Below, piece after piece: positions 11,810-23,238 of a stretch of DNA of 64,000 nucleotides. The translations under genes were made by a program, and so were the position numbers. How positions within the stretch are numbered: the first letter of the stretch is position 1; the number at the start of each line of letters is the position of its first letter. The notes under the pieces are model-generated. The model was not told the DNA's origin. It searched no databases and saw nothing but the letters and a program-made list of their open reading frames with translations. Source of the stretch: Capronia americana (taxonomy: Eukaryota; Ascomycota; Eurotiomycetes; Chaetothyriales; Herpotrichiellaceae); the NCBI GenBank assembly GCA_016110215.1, contig JADWQD010000004.1:3072300-3136299 (forward strand). Direction: 5' to 3'.

Positions 11810-14025
11810 TCATGATCCAACAGTTTTCCCATCGCAATCAGGAATCTTCAAGCCAGGCTTGAGATTCCTGGCTGGGTCCATAAGACCCCATTTATCTTCC
11901 CATTGTTGGGTGTCGGTATTGTAGATGACTTTCCAAGGCTCGTCGAATGCTTCAAACCTACATCACAAAGTCAGAGACCAAAGCGACGTTAATGATGATA
12001 TGCGACTTACCAAAAGTATTCCGTACCGTTTTGCATTGCTTGGCACACCCAATTGTCCATGAACGTGTTCATGCCATCAACGCCGGCGACAGAGCCGCTT
12101 TGCCCCGGCTGACAGGATCCATCAGTACCGCCGCAATCTTTGCCACCTCCACTAGGCCAACCAGTCTCGCTGATGAGTTGCTTGACGTTGGGCATGCCTT
12201 GGGTCAAGACAACGTCGTGGTTCTGCCAGAAATCCCAAGTCCAGCTGGCAGCGACCTCTGCCGTCACACCAGCAAAGAACGGATGGATGTTGGACATGAC
12301 GTAGTCGACAACCTGCACCAGTTGAGCGTTCCAATTGTCGCCGAGATCAGACGTCGCAATAGGCAGATCATAGCCGAGGGACTTGAACTTCGTTCGGACA
12401 TCACCTAGGTAAGTGATCAATTCCTGCTCAGACTGTGCCTTGTCTTCGCCCGCACGATAGAGCGCCTCGTTGCCGACGATAACGCCTTTGAAGATGGAGA
12501 GATCTTTGGTATCCGCCAGGATCTTGTACATCTGGTCGAGCTGGCGGTCGATGGTGGTCTGATTGGTATCGATCCACACACCCATCCACACCTTCATGTC
12601 GGTGAGCTCCAGCTTGTCTATCGCATGAAGCACCATCTCGGTCTGATTGCAGTCGGTGCCATAAAGTCGAACGACGTTGGTAAGTTGTGACAAGACGGCC
12701 ATGTCGCGGGTGATGTTGTTTTGCGACGGAGGATAGGTGAGACACAGCGGATACTGGGTACCCCAGGGAGTGTAATCCATTCCATGAAATACTTTGTGGA
12801 GGTCCTTATTGTTCATGAGAGCTTGAATTTCCGCCGAGTTCTTGTCAAGGTCTCCGTTGGCTGCGGTGTCCGAGGCAGCATTGTTAGTGTCGCCGCTGGA
12901 GGAGCCACTGGAGCCTGAATCGTCCGAGTTCTTGTTCCCCAGCAAACCACCCACGATTCCTGCCACGATGGCGATGACGATGACAAGGCCGATGGCAATG
13001 CCCACCCACAGCTTCATTTTCCTTTTCCCTCTGGTTTGCTCTGACAGCCACTGACTCTTTTCAGGCTGAGGAGGTCCATTAATCGCGTTATATGTGCCGC
13101 TGGGAGTATGGTTTTTCGCTTTGCGGCCAAAGAGTCCACCTAGAAAACCCGCGGTACCAGCGGCAGCGGCGGGGGCGGCCGAACCCCTGCCAGCGTCCCT
13201 TTGCTGGCCCGGAGGCGGGAAACCATCGTCGCCGTCATCGAGTATATTGTTTGGGTTGATACTCGCTTGATTCATTAGGCCTGCAGGGTTGCTCGACTGG
13301 TAAGGAAGGTCGTGGTAGCTTTGATAGGACAGAGGTTGACTCGAATTGGAGTGATATTCTTCCAGAGGGATGCCTCTGCCGGAGTATGCAGACGATCTGG
13401 GACCGGAAGGAGTAGGAGATGATCTGCCAGGTGTGGCAGCGCCCTGGGCAAGCGCGAACGTCGAGCCGTAGGACGTTCTATCTGGCAGCCGCGAGGGAGA
13501 TGGCTGTGGGTAGGGAGCATAGGACTGGGGGTATGAACGGGCAGGCTCAAGACCGCTCTCGCGAGCATTGAGTCCGCCTCCTGCACCGTAATTGTCCATC
13601 CCTGTGGTCACGTCTGCGTAGGGTCGGTAAAGCTGAGGGTCGTCTCTTGAAAGTCGGTTCGGACTGGCTCTGTGAGGGGGAGGAGGGGGAGCGCCGAAGT
13701 CGTCGGCGCTTGTAGGCACGGATTGTCTTGCAAGGGCTCTGGGAGGGGAGAGGTCGCTAAGGAGATGTGTGTCTTGAGGAACAGCCCGCCGACGCGGCGA
13801 CGAAGGAGGAGAGAGTTGCTGACTGCGACCTGGAGAGGCGGAGGCGTATCTAGGCGGCGGAGACGTAAAGTCTCTGGCGAGTGGATCCTGGTATGGCTGT
13901 TGTTGGTAGGGTGTGTAAGACTGAGGCGGGTGTTCCTGTGCCTGCGCCTGAGCCTGCCGTGCCTGTGGATTCAGAGTGTGGTCATCTTGAGGCTCGAACG
14001 AGAAGTTCCTTCCGCCGTTGGACAT
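11810..14025 (-). CDS. btgC: Type II membrane GH17 beta-1,3-glucanase
   Basis: Exons 14025-12011 and 11957-11810 (53-base intron, donor GTAAGT) give 720 residues. The order is a long Pro/Ser/Gln/Tyr-rich cytoplasmic N-terminus, a membrane anchor at about 339-363 (core VGIAIGLVIVIAIVAGIVGG), a short Ser/Gly/Asp linker, and a GH17 catalytic domain. The expected acid/base Glu is E520 in VIVGNEALYRAGE and the nucleophile E620 in SETGWPSGG. The spliced end reads WFEAFDEPWK, typical of the family. Length and plan match Aspergillus BtgC, which cuts or remodels cell-wall beta-1,3-glucan outside the membrane. I start at the second methionine (MSNGGRNFSF) because fungal relatives begin near such a motif; an in-frame ATG exists at 14073. 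Confidence 0.92.
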
Positions 14026-14808
14026 TTCGATCACAGCGGTTTGTCTCTCGCCTGGGTGAACTGGCAGGAGCAAAGTCTTCAGTATAGGGAACGGCGGCGC
14101 AACATGTGCAATGGAATCGGTTGCTCGGAGTCTGCAAAGCTAGCAAGTCCTACTCGATGGCAACGTCTTCCGAGTGTACGTATCGAATGCTTACAACGGG
14201 GGCGGCAGAGCGCTCGCCGACAGTGTGGGAGTGCTGTGTGGTATGGGAGAGGGGGCTGAGCCAAACGGGAAACGGGCAGCTGAAACAGTCGTCAGCCGGA
14301 CTTCACGAACCACCCAAAGGAGTCAGCCAAGGGAATGAAGCATGGCAAGGGCAAAGAGCTTAGTTGTGTAGATGCAGAAATACGGAAGAGACTGTGATGA
14401 ACCTGCCATTGACACTCTCAAACTAGCTGTCGCATGTTGCTAAAGTTGGCAGTGATGGCAGCGGGGGACAGGGGGGTGCGCGTTCACTCCGCCCTGCGCC
14501 GTTGCCTGTGCAACCAATTGAAAGCAAGGTCGATCCTCCGGATCGAGGCTTGGACGTTGACAAGCAAAGGTGTGGCTTTACCGAGATATACTTATCGTGT
14601 TGCTCAAATGCTTGAGCTGATGTCTGTGACAATGACTATGGAAGCACGCCCATGAGATGACCTAGAGTCAACTGCTTGCCGGGGACCTGTTGTTGATTGA
14701 TGAGAATACATTCTAGAAGCAGACAGAGGTGGATTTCTTGTCCACTGATTTCTTCGGATCCAGACGCACACCATGTGACATCCGCCACTCCCTACCAAGA
14801 TTCACCTC
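14026..14808. other. Upstream region of btgC
   Basis: About 780 bases between the btgC start and the 3' end of the next minus-strand gene. It should hold the btgC promoter. I see no gene, clear TATA box or repeat. Confidence 0.5.
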
Positions 14809-16287
14809 TTATTCGCTTTCTTCATGAACGATGGCTACCTCGTCAGAGAGCCCAACAGTCCCGTTGCTGACGATGATCAACTCCATGTCTCCTGTGGCAG
14901 TATGAACATCTTCTTGCTCTGCATCTGTATCGGCTAGCTGTAGCTGGTTGTCAGATGTATTCGGGGGTCCAAGCTCAGCATGAAGCTCGCGTGCCCATCT
15001 ACTGTCGTTCGGATCGAAATCGAATTTGGGTAACAGGAGGCTTGCGCTTGACACTTGGGAAGCGTGGAGGGTTTGACTTGACGACTCAGGACCTTTTCGG
15101 GCCGTCCAGCTAATCATCTTCTTGTTGTTCTTTCGTGGCTTGGCCTTGCGTCTGGAGGAAGTGATCGCTCCACGTCGCTTATTTCGACGAGGTACATCCG
15201 AGTCAGATGTTGAGTCTGAAGACGCCGATTCTTCTTCATCACTCAGCGGGGTCTTGTCGATGCGAATTTCGTGCCTGCCAGACTCTGAATCCCGGAGACG
15301 CTTCAGTGGACCGGGTGACTGGGGGCCACTTGATAGCGCAAGAGCTTCAAGTTTTCGACGGTCAATTGGGGTTCCATCTTGGGTGCACAAGCCCAGCTTT
15401 CTCAACTTCGCAATGTCGTAATAAGAAATGCATACCTTGCAGAAAAACTCTTCGTCTTCACGATAGAGACGAGACGACACGGTGCTCGCGCGGATGTGTT
15501 GCTGGTTGTTCGCATCTACCGTGATCTCGTGTGTATTGCAGTCCTCGTCATCCAGAATCGCTCTATCCTCTTGTTTCCTGTACTTTTTTGGTCGCACCGT
15601 CTTTTCAATAACTTCTCTCTTGATGATAACTTCAATTTGCCCTCGCTTGCTGCCAGCTGGTTTTGACAAGGTGTCGCGGGCCATAGCTTCGGTCATCTCA
15701 ATCAAGTCTTGTTCGAGATCCGTTGTCGGCATGTCCACATCTGTTTTGGAGATGTCCATATGACCTAGCAACACATCGATCCCTTTTTGGCGGAACACCC
15801 AGGGTAATTCGAGGTACCTCACGAGCATTTCAGACTCGGAGTCACTATCACCAAACAGGTCCTCCTCCACAACTGGTTCACAGCAGCGGCCCTTGAAAAC
15901 GTGGCCTTCAGCCTGGTAATATTCTGCGCCAGCTTCGGTAGGAATTAGAAGGTTGTCTTCGCTTCTGGGGTTGCCGTCAATGTACACATAGGCGAAAAAC
16001 TCATAAGGTCTCTTTAGCCTACGGTCCGGCTCGTCGCAGTCCATGGTGTCTTGGGCATTGGAAGACTCCAGACAGTGCCTGCGGTCGGGTTGGTGCTCGC
16101 CGCCACTCATCGAGTCCTTCGGTTCAGGAAATGGAAGGTCTGGTTTCACTCGAATCTGGAACCTGGCGCCATCTCGAGCTTCGATGCAGGTAGAGACAAT
16201 TTTGCCTCTGGAGCGGGTCCCATAGGTGGTGAAAGGTGTGCCATCAACTCCTTCAATGGTGATATTGAAGCCTTGCACGGAAAGCAT
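14809..16287 (-). CDS. Uncharacterised protein, acidic/basic C-terminal half
   Basis: One uninterrupted frame of 492 residues. The N-terminal 200 residues look globular (ITIEGVDGTPF, EARDGARFQIRVKP, YEFFAYVYIDGN, LELPWVFRQKGIDVLL) and resemble in outline the N-terminal module of fungal DUF7918-type proteins. That is a weak pattern match. The C-terminal half is disordered, with acidic serine runs (DEEESASSDSTSDSD) beside basic clusters (PRRNKRRG, SSRRKAKPRKNNKK), suggesting a nuclear protein. It lies just downstream of spt8 on the same strand, 352 bases away. No enzyme motif is visible. Confidence 0.75.
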   Translation of the reverse strand: MLSVQGFNITIEGVDGTPFTTYGTRSRGKIVSTCIEARDGARFQIRVKPDLPFPEPKDSMSGGEHQPDRRHCLESSNAQDTMDCDEPDRRLKRPYEFFAYVYIDGNPRSEDNLLIPTEAGAEYYQAEGHVFKGRCCEPVVEEDLFGDSDSESEMLVRYLELPWVFRQKGIDVLLGHMDISKTDVDMPTTDLEQDLIEMTEAMARDTLSKPAGSKRGQIEVIIKREVIEKTVRPKKYRKQEDRAILDDEDCNTHEITVDANNQQHIRASTVSSRLYREDEEFFCKVCISYYDIAKLRKLGLCTQDGTPIDRRKLEALALSSGPQSPGPLKRLRDSESGRHEIRIDKTPLSDEEESASSDSTSDSDVPRRNKRRGAITSSRRKAKPRKNNKKMISWTARKGPESSSQTLHASQVSSASLLLPKFDFDPNDSRWARELHAELGPPNTSDNQLQLADTDAEQEDVHTATGDMELIIVSNGTVGLSDEVAIVHEESE

Positions 16288-16639
16288 TTTGGCAAGATGA
16301 GAGAGTCTGGAAATACGAATAGTATTGAGTTAGTCAACTGAAGACTGTTGGTGTTGTCCGGAGAATGGAGGTGCTTGGGAGCAAAGGCGAGAGCTGGGCC
16401 GAGCGACATGATTTATTGACATGGAGGCAGTTCAAGAACTGCGACTCGACACCTTCACGAGTGACAATGGCCCATTATGCTGCTCGGGGCCAGCTTTGTC
16501 GAGTGAATAAAGGCGGAAGCAGTGCAAGTGGGCTGTAGACCTCGGTTCTTTGTGTTCTCAATGGCCGTCCCAACTCCTTTGTCCGGGGTATTCTTTCCTT
16601 CAATGCACAGGACAAAGCAAGCCAACGGGTGGTCAAAGT
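16288..16639. other. Spacer between two minus-strand genes
   Basis: 352 bases between the 3' end of spt8 and the start of the uncharacterised gene. No gene or distinct element seen. Confidence 0.5.
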
Positions 16640-18586
16640 TCAGCGGCGAGGTACGGCGATCTCATATCCAAGGAGCACTTCAGCTGAAGCGCCTTCCCAC
16701 CCACGATTGCCTCCAGTGGAGAGCATGAATCGACAAGCTGGGTCGAGAAATAGATGGGACACAACTCCAGTTCGATGACCAGGAACGATCAAGAACGGGA
16801 CTGTTGACCTCTGAGAGTGGGACTCTCTCAGGTCGTATAACCGGAGAATGTCATAAGAAGCGCAGATCAGATGTCGGCCATTGGGCATGGCCTTAACCGA
16901 GGTCACTGCACCGCTTCCATTGGGAAACCGGAATACTCGTTCGGGTCCTTTGAGGCCCTTGCGCAAGTCATACTCCTCCACTGTGTTGTTCCGCCGACCT
17001 GCGTAGATAAAGTTCCCGTCAGGGGACCAGCAAGCGCTCAGACACCATGGCGGAGTGTTTCGAGGCAGAATACGTGCCACCGGGTTTGGCTGTCTCCTAT
17101 CCCAGACGCGTATCGCGCCGTCAATGGAAGTCGCTAGGAAGGTTGAGTCAGAAGTATGCGGTGCTTCGCTGTCCTGGATCGTTTCTTCATCATCAGCATG
17201 CCTTTCCAGATCATCTGCGTGTGGCAGGCCATTCGTGATCGGCGGCTCAGTAGAATCAGGTACTCCATTCGTCAGTTCGCCAGTAGATGTTTGGTGCTGA
17301 GAGCTGCCTGGGAGAGCAGCTGCAGTATCGTTGGCGGAGTCCGCAGAATCCAGCATAGGGTGATCAACTAAATCCTCCGGTTGTGGTCCATTCGCCATTG
17401 CCCGACTCATCTCATCGTCCTCAACCCCAAAGTCATCCGTGAGGCCTCCTCCATTGGCCATGACACCTCCATCGTCGCCAAAGAGATCATCGTCCCCACC
17501 ATCTCCGAACAGAGAATCCGGAGTCGCGACAGTCGGATTTTCTTGGGTATTCTGACTGGGGAGCTCGCTCCTGGTGCCGTTTGTGAGCGGTTTGCCGTCA
17601 TTTGATGAAAATGTTCCATTGGATACAACGACCTCTCCGGATTCTGCAGGAACGGGCACAGATGAGACTGGCCGCGTTTCAATCGAGGATATCTGGCTAG
17701 CGCTGGCGGCGAACGCCGTTCGAACCTGACCAGTATTCAAGTCCCAGTCCAGGACTGTCTTGTCCCAGCTCCCAGACAGCAGGCTTTTCTCGTCCGAAGA
17801 AAGCGTAAGAACTGAAACGGCGGAGGTGTGCTTCTGAAGCAAGGTGATCTCCCTGCCTTCGTCGTGTCGGATGGACTGCAGTCGAATCGGACCGGAGGCT
17901 GTGCCAGACAACAACCACAGTGCCTGGCTATGGCAAGCAAGAGAATACACAGGCGATAGAGTCTGAGTGGTCTTTGGTCGAGCATCCCAATTCTCCCAGT
18001 AGCTCATCAGCACTCCGGCTTTAACAACGCTGTCAACAAAAGGGTGTCTTTGTGCTACTGTAAGTGCGAGCTTGTTGTTGACAGAGTCCACCCAGTTGAA
18101 CTTGCGAATGTAACCATCAGAACCCCCGGTAAAGACCCATCGCATATCTCCTGTGGTACAAACAGCGTTGATAGAAGTGCTATGAGGCGCGGCGATGGTG
18201 GGGACAATATCGTACGAAACTGCGTTGAGATATTCGGCGGAAATGTTAGAACCGGTTGCAGCCCCTCGCGAAGAGTCTACCTGCGTAGAGATAGCTTGCT
18301 GGGGCCCGTCCTGTGTTGTGTTCGGCTCGCCAGAGGTATCTTCGTTGTCAGATTGCTCGGATTGGCTGTCGGCATCGTCGTCCTCGTCGCCTTCACCCTC
18401 AGCATCTCCATCACCCTCGATATCCAAATCGCCGTCGCCGTCGCCGTCGCCATCCTGATCCATATCTGCATCGCCATCGATATCACCGTCGCCATCAACA
18501 TCGTCCAGATCTTGCATGGTCTCATCATTATCATTGTCGAAGCTCCCGTCCTGAGAGCGCTCGTCATCTTCGTCGAACGCAGGCAT
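16640..18586 (-). CDS. spt8: SAGA complex subunit Spt8 (WD40 protein)
   Basis: An intron-free frame of 648 residues from the ATG that begins MPAFDEDDERSQDG. A very acidic N-terminus with Asp-Gly/Asp-Asp repeats is followed by WD40 repeats: NAVCTTGDMRWVFTGGSDGY, LSSDEKSLLSGSWDKTVLDW, then after a long acidic insert ATSIDGAIRVWDRRQ, SPDGNFIYAGRRNNTVEEYD and a last repeat ending GYEIAVPRR. The acidic head, the split WD40 array and the motif RKFNWVDSVN are typical of Spt8, which in yeast contacts TATA-binding protein within the SAGA coactivator. An in-frame ATG 63 bases upstream (18649) is less likely. It is divergent from the helicase gene. Confidence 0.93.
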   Translation of the reverse strand: MPAFDEDDERSQDGSFDNDNDETMQDLDDVDGDGDIDGDADMDQDGDGDGDGDLDIEGDGDAEGEGDEDDDADSQSEQSDNEDTSGEPNTTQDGPQQAISTQVDSSRGAATGSNISAEYLNAVSYDIVPTIAAPHSTSINAVCTTGDMRWVFTGGSDGYIRKFNWVDSVNNKLALTVAQRHPFVDSVVKAGVLMSYWENWDARPKTTQTLSPVYSLACHSQALWLLSGTASGPIRLQSIRHDEGREITLLQKHTSAVSVLTLSSDEKSLLSGSWDKTVLDWDLNTGQVRTAFAASASQISSIETRPVSSVPVPAESGEVVVSNGTFSSNDGKPLTNGTRSELPSQNTQENPTVATPDSLFGDGGDDDLFGDDGGVMANGGGLTDDFGVEDDEMSRAMANGPQPEDLVDHPMLDSADSANDTAAALPGSSQHQTSTGELTNGVPDSTEPPITNGLPHADDLERHADDEETIQDSEAPHTSDSTFLATSIDGAIRVWDRRQPNPVARILPRNTPPWCLSACWSPDGNFIYAGRRNNTVEEYDLRKGLKGPERVFRFPNGSGAVTSVKAMPNGRHLICASYDILRLYDLRESHSQRSTVPFLIVPGHRTGVVSHLFLDPACRFMLSTGGNRGWEGASAEVLLGYEIAVPRR

Positions 18587-19355
18587 AGTGGCTATCACAT
18601 GACTTTGCGACAGACCTGACTTTGGGAGATACCAAATCAGCGCGATCACGATGGTGGCGGATCAGGTACAAACGCAAAGACATTTCACCTTCCACTGGCA
18701 TCGGGGGTTCTCAGATCCAACCATTCCACTCAAGGTCTAGCGCTGCGCCATGTCAGTAGATGATCCTCCGGAACTTGGTTGGAGCAATATTGCAGTTGAC
18801 GCAGAACTGCTGCTGTCGACTGCTCTTGTACAGAGATATAGAGTACTTAATACGAATGAGTTATCATTGAGAGCACTGCCTTTCTGAGCTTTTATACTGT
18901 ATATGTCTCAAATCTGTTAATGCTTCCGGCTATCTGAGGCATGGTGACAGCTTCTTAACGTGTTGGACTTCCGACACCGGACTATCTTCCTCCGTCCCCT
19001 AGTCGAAAGTGCTGACTTCTTTGTTAATGCCTGCTGTTTCACCTTGGGGTTCAAAAGAATGTTTGCTGGCCTTGTACTGTAGCGCTGCTGCCCGAAGTTT
19101 CCGATACTACCCTCCTTCACTAGAAAGTGATTGCTCTCAAAGCCGGTGGGTTTGTGCGGCTGCCTGCATTCTGCGTTACTCTTTCTCATGCGCTGTGAAG
19201 TGCTCAAGACTGACGGCATTCACAGCTCCCGGTCCGTCTCAGAACTGCTGCCACTCATAGTCTCTAGGAGCCTTTTACAGAAGCCGTCCAGACTAGCCTG
19301 TGACCTCAACACTGTCTGAAAGCAGTCTGCCACTGCCGCCGCCATTCTTGTCAGC
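18587..19355. promoter_or_regulatory. Shared divergent upstream region of spt8 and helicase
   Basis: 769 bases separate the starts of two divergently transcribed genes, so both promoters must lie here. No coding frame or clear TATA element stands out. Confidence 0.5.
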
Positions 19356-22300
19356 ATGGCACCAGGCCGTGGCATCAACAACCGTGGGCGAGGGCGAGGA
19401 AACCGTCAAGGTGGCAGAGCATCCGCTGGTAAATTAATCATCTTCTCGGATCCTTAACTCAGGCCAGACAAGCAGCGGTCCTCACTGGAAAATGACTGAC
19501 ACACATCTCATCAGACGTCCGAAACTCATTCGCCGCTCTGGACAGCAATGGAGGTAGGTTGGAACCCTGATTGCAAGTACACCGCGGGTGCAACCGATGC
19601 CACTTGCGTCAAAATCGCTATTGACCACATCCTCAGAGATGAATGCAGATCTCGCGGAACGTTTCAAAGGTCCATCCCGCCCTCCAAACACACCCAACAC
19701 TTTGGATAGTGCTCTGGAGGACGAGCTCGACCTCACCCTGAATCTCGACATCCGCGATTATGTCTCGAAGCAAGAACAAATTGAGTCTACTCTTAACGGA
19801 GACGCATGGCTTTCACAACCAGAGATCCCGACAAATAAAGAACTGTTTGCTGCCTTCGCTGACCTTACACCAAACAAGATCGGTGGCCCCTACAAGAGCA
19901 AGGACCGATACCTGAAAACGCACTACGAATTGATCCGAGAAGATGCAACTGGCTGCTTTCGCGATGCTATTCACGACTTCCGGAAGGATCCCTCAACAGG
20001 AGACACACACACATTCTCTGTCTATGACCAAGTTCACATTGTGGGATTCACATTCTCTCGCCGTGGTCTGGCTGCGAGGGTCAGATTCTCTACGCGACGC
20101 GCTGGCAAACGGATCAAGTGGGAAAACAGCAAGAGACTTGTTAGCGGGAGCATTGTCGCTCTAATTCCGACCACGACGAAGGTGATTGACTTGAACGATA
20201 TGGTGGTGGCCACCGTGGCTGCGAGACCGTTGCAAGGCGTCATGTGTGAGCCTCCAGAGATTGACATCCACTTTGGTCGTCCTGAAGATATCCAACTCGA
20301 TCCGCAGAAAGAGTGGCTCATGATCGAGGCGAAACAAGGATACTTTGAAGCTTATCGTCATACACTGAGGGCGTTACAGAAGCTTAGCCAAGAGAAGTGA
20401 GCTCTCCAGCTTCCTATGCCGTTTGACCTTGCTGATGACATTCAGGTTCCCCCTGTCCGCCCACATCTGCCACCTTGAACGTTCAGACGAGCCTCCTGCC
20501 TACATTCAGAGAAATCCTGTACTGGATCTTAGTGCCGCCGTGACAGACCCTGCTCAGAAGGAGGAGTATCTCAAAATCGATGTCACAAAGGACTGGCCCG
20601 CCGCCCCCTCCAACTCACTCGACAGCACACAATGGGAGGCTCTGAGAGAAATCCTGACCAAGCGCCATCCCATTATCCAAGGCCCTCCTGGTACCGGCAA
20701 GACGTATGTCTCACGTGTCGCAGTGGAAATTATGCATGCCAATCGAAAGCCAGGCGACCCACCCATCATCATTGCTGCCCAGACGAACCATGCACTCGAT
20801 CAACTTCTCGGGCACATCTCTGTCTTTGAACCAAACTACATCCGTCTGGGAGGCAGATCCACCAAGCCTGAAGTCAAAAAACGAGCTCTTTTTGAGATTC
20901 GGCAGGGTGAGAGAATCAGGCCGATTCCAGGCGGCCTCTTCGGGAAATCGAACACTCTGTTGACAAGGCAAACCAAGGGATTGATAGAACTGCTTGAGCC
21001 ACTGGTCAAGCCTGGTCCTGATCCCTGGTCTACTGACCAAGTCTCTGGTCCCAAGATGTTCCAGAAATTGGGGATTCTCACTGCACAGCAAGCAAAATCA
21101 CTGGAAGAGGGCGCTACGCAATGGGTTTCAGCGACTACCACCCTTGACGCTCCCATTCGACTCTGGCTGGGCAAATCACTGGTGCCCTTCGAGGTTGATT
21201 ACGTCAAAGAGGACTATGGCTTCGAAGAAGGCGACGATGTCGACCTTGAATTTGAGCAGCTCAGAGAAAACGAAGATTCCACGGGTGTCAATGATCAAGA
21301 AGACATTGACATGTTGAAAGGCCCATGGCGTGAACTTCGTGACCAATCTACAGTCCCAGAACCGTCTACAACAGATCTGGGCAGAGCAGTGAAGCTTCTG
21401 GACACGGTAACGGACATGTGGAGCATCCCTGACTACTACCGTGCCCATGTGTATCATGTTATGCAGTCCCGAGCAAAAGCGGAGATCACTACCAGGCTGC
21501 GCGAAGATGCAAAGGTCTACAACAAGCTAGTGAAAGACAATCTTGTTGGCAAGTGGGAACAAGATGTGGTCTACCTACGACGAGCCTCTATCATTGGCAT
21601 GACCACTACCGGTTTGAGCAAGTACAGACCACTCATCTCAGCTCTCAAGCCCAAAGTGATCCTCATTGAAGAAGCTGCTGAGGTATTGGAAGCTCCTATC
21701 ACGGTAGCCTGCACAGAAAATGTTGAGCATCTCATCCTCGTCGGAGATCACCAACAATTACAAGGCCATTGCAGCGTTCAGGAGCTAGAGAATGAGCCTT
21801 TCTACCTGAATGTGTCGTTGTTCGAACGACTTGTACGAAACGAGATGCCCTATAAGACGCTGCTTCAGCAACGTCGTATGATGCCGGAGTTTTGCCGCCT
21901 CGTCGCCAGCCTGTACCCAAGTCTCAGCAACCATTCGAGTGTTGTCCATCGTCGACTCGAGACCTGGGGAACGGGGGAGGTCAGATCTTTCTTCTTTGAC
22001 CACCCGTGGTGGGAAGCAAAAGACGCATCGCAGTCGATATTCAATCCCGAGGAAGCCAAATTCGTGGCCGGGTTCTACCGCTACCTGTGCAGAAATGGTC
22101 TCGATCCCACTCGTATCACCGCCTTGACGTTCTACAACGGACAGCGCAAGCGAATTCTTCGTGAGCTGAAGGAATTTCCAGAATTTCGGACATACGTCAA
22201 CGTCAAGACGGTGGATTCATGTAAGTGGCCGTTCAGCGGACATATGGTTGACTGTACTGACCTCACCCAGATCAAGGAGAAGAAAATGACATAGTCCTTT

Positions 22301-23238
22301 TGTCGTTGGCTCGAAACAATCAAGAAGGCAAGATTGGGTTCTTGGAGAACGTCAACAGAACTTGCGTGGCTCTGTCTCGAGCAAAATACGGGTTCTATAT
22401 CTTCGGCAATTCTGGCATCCTCATGCGCAACAGTGTGTTGTGGCAACACGTCATCACTCTGATGGATTCAAGGCCTCGACGGCGCGGCGAAGAATTGCCG
22501 GTGATGTGCAAACGCCACAATATTACTACGCTAATGAGCTACCCGGAGGATTGGGAGAAGACTGACGGTGGCTGCGCGCAGCCATGCGGGATGGCACTAC
22601 AGTGTGGTCATTCTTGCCATCTTCTGTGCCATCCTTATCCCCACGACAGCGTTCAATGTAGGGAAAATTGCGGAAACACCTTGCCTTGCGGTCATGGATG
22701 CTCGAACAAGTGCGGGGAGACGTGCTTTTGCCCTTGTGACGATTTCTCGGCGTTCAAAAAAGCGGAAGCGGTGGCGAAGGGATTGACCGACATGAATCTC
22801 GGCTCGAACGGTGCGACTCGAGATGGTGGTGGGATTCACGTGAATGGTCAGGAACCTCCCACTCATGGCAGCACATCTTACTTACCTCAACAGGACTCCA
22901 CCCTCGATCGCGGGAATTGGCAGCTTCGTCCAGCTTCGGAACGGGGGCTGCTCGATAAATACCTAACCGATCAGCAAGCCTTGAGAATCGAACATGGATT
23001 AGGCGGAACTTGGAATCCGACTCTACAGCGGGCAATCCACACGACTTCGTTGACTCCAGAAAATCAGGTTCAACTACAGAGAGGGTGGAAAGATTTTGCG
23101 GAGGGAGGCTTCATCGCTGATGATGAACGGCTAGAGAACTTGGTTGCACCTTCTATGCCCCCATCACTACGCAATGGGCGTGGATCGGAGGTAACTTTCA
23201 GATGCCACCGGTCACGAGAAAAGCAGTCAAAGTCCTGA
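19356..23238 (+). CDS. SF1 helicase with NFX1-type zinc fingers (SAD-3/Hrr1/ZNFX1-like)
   Basis: Exons 19356-19428, 19515-19553, 19637-20396, 20446-22220 and 22271-23238 join in phase, about 1,204 residues. The N-terminus is an RGG-like stretch (RGINNRGRGRGNRQGGR). The SF1 helicase core has Walker A GPPGTGKT at about 370, ILIEEAAEV at about 698, LVGDHQQLQ, and the exon 4/5 junction restores TVDSYQGEENDIVLLSL, followed by NVNRTCVALSRAK. A Cys/His-rich NFX1-type segment lies at about 986-1040 (CGMALQCGHSCHLLCHP, CGNTLPCGHGCSNKCGE). The family includes S. pombe Hrr1 of the RNA-directed RNA polymerase complex and Neurospora SAD-3 in meiotic silencing, which suggests RNA silencing or RNA surveillance. 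Orthology versus a paralogue cannot be settled here. The C-terminus is uncertain: another open frame at 23127-23537 may be a last exon. Confidence 0.88.

Noticed and set aside
11947..12408. Plus-strand frame of 153 codons
   Set aside because: Antisense shadow of the btgC catalytic domain.
18044..18619. Plus-strand hydrophobic frame of 191 codons
   Set aside because: Antisense of the Asp/Gly-repeat N-terminus of spt8; complementary codons give Val/Ile runs.
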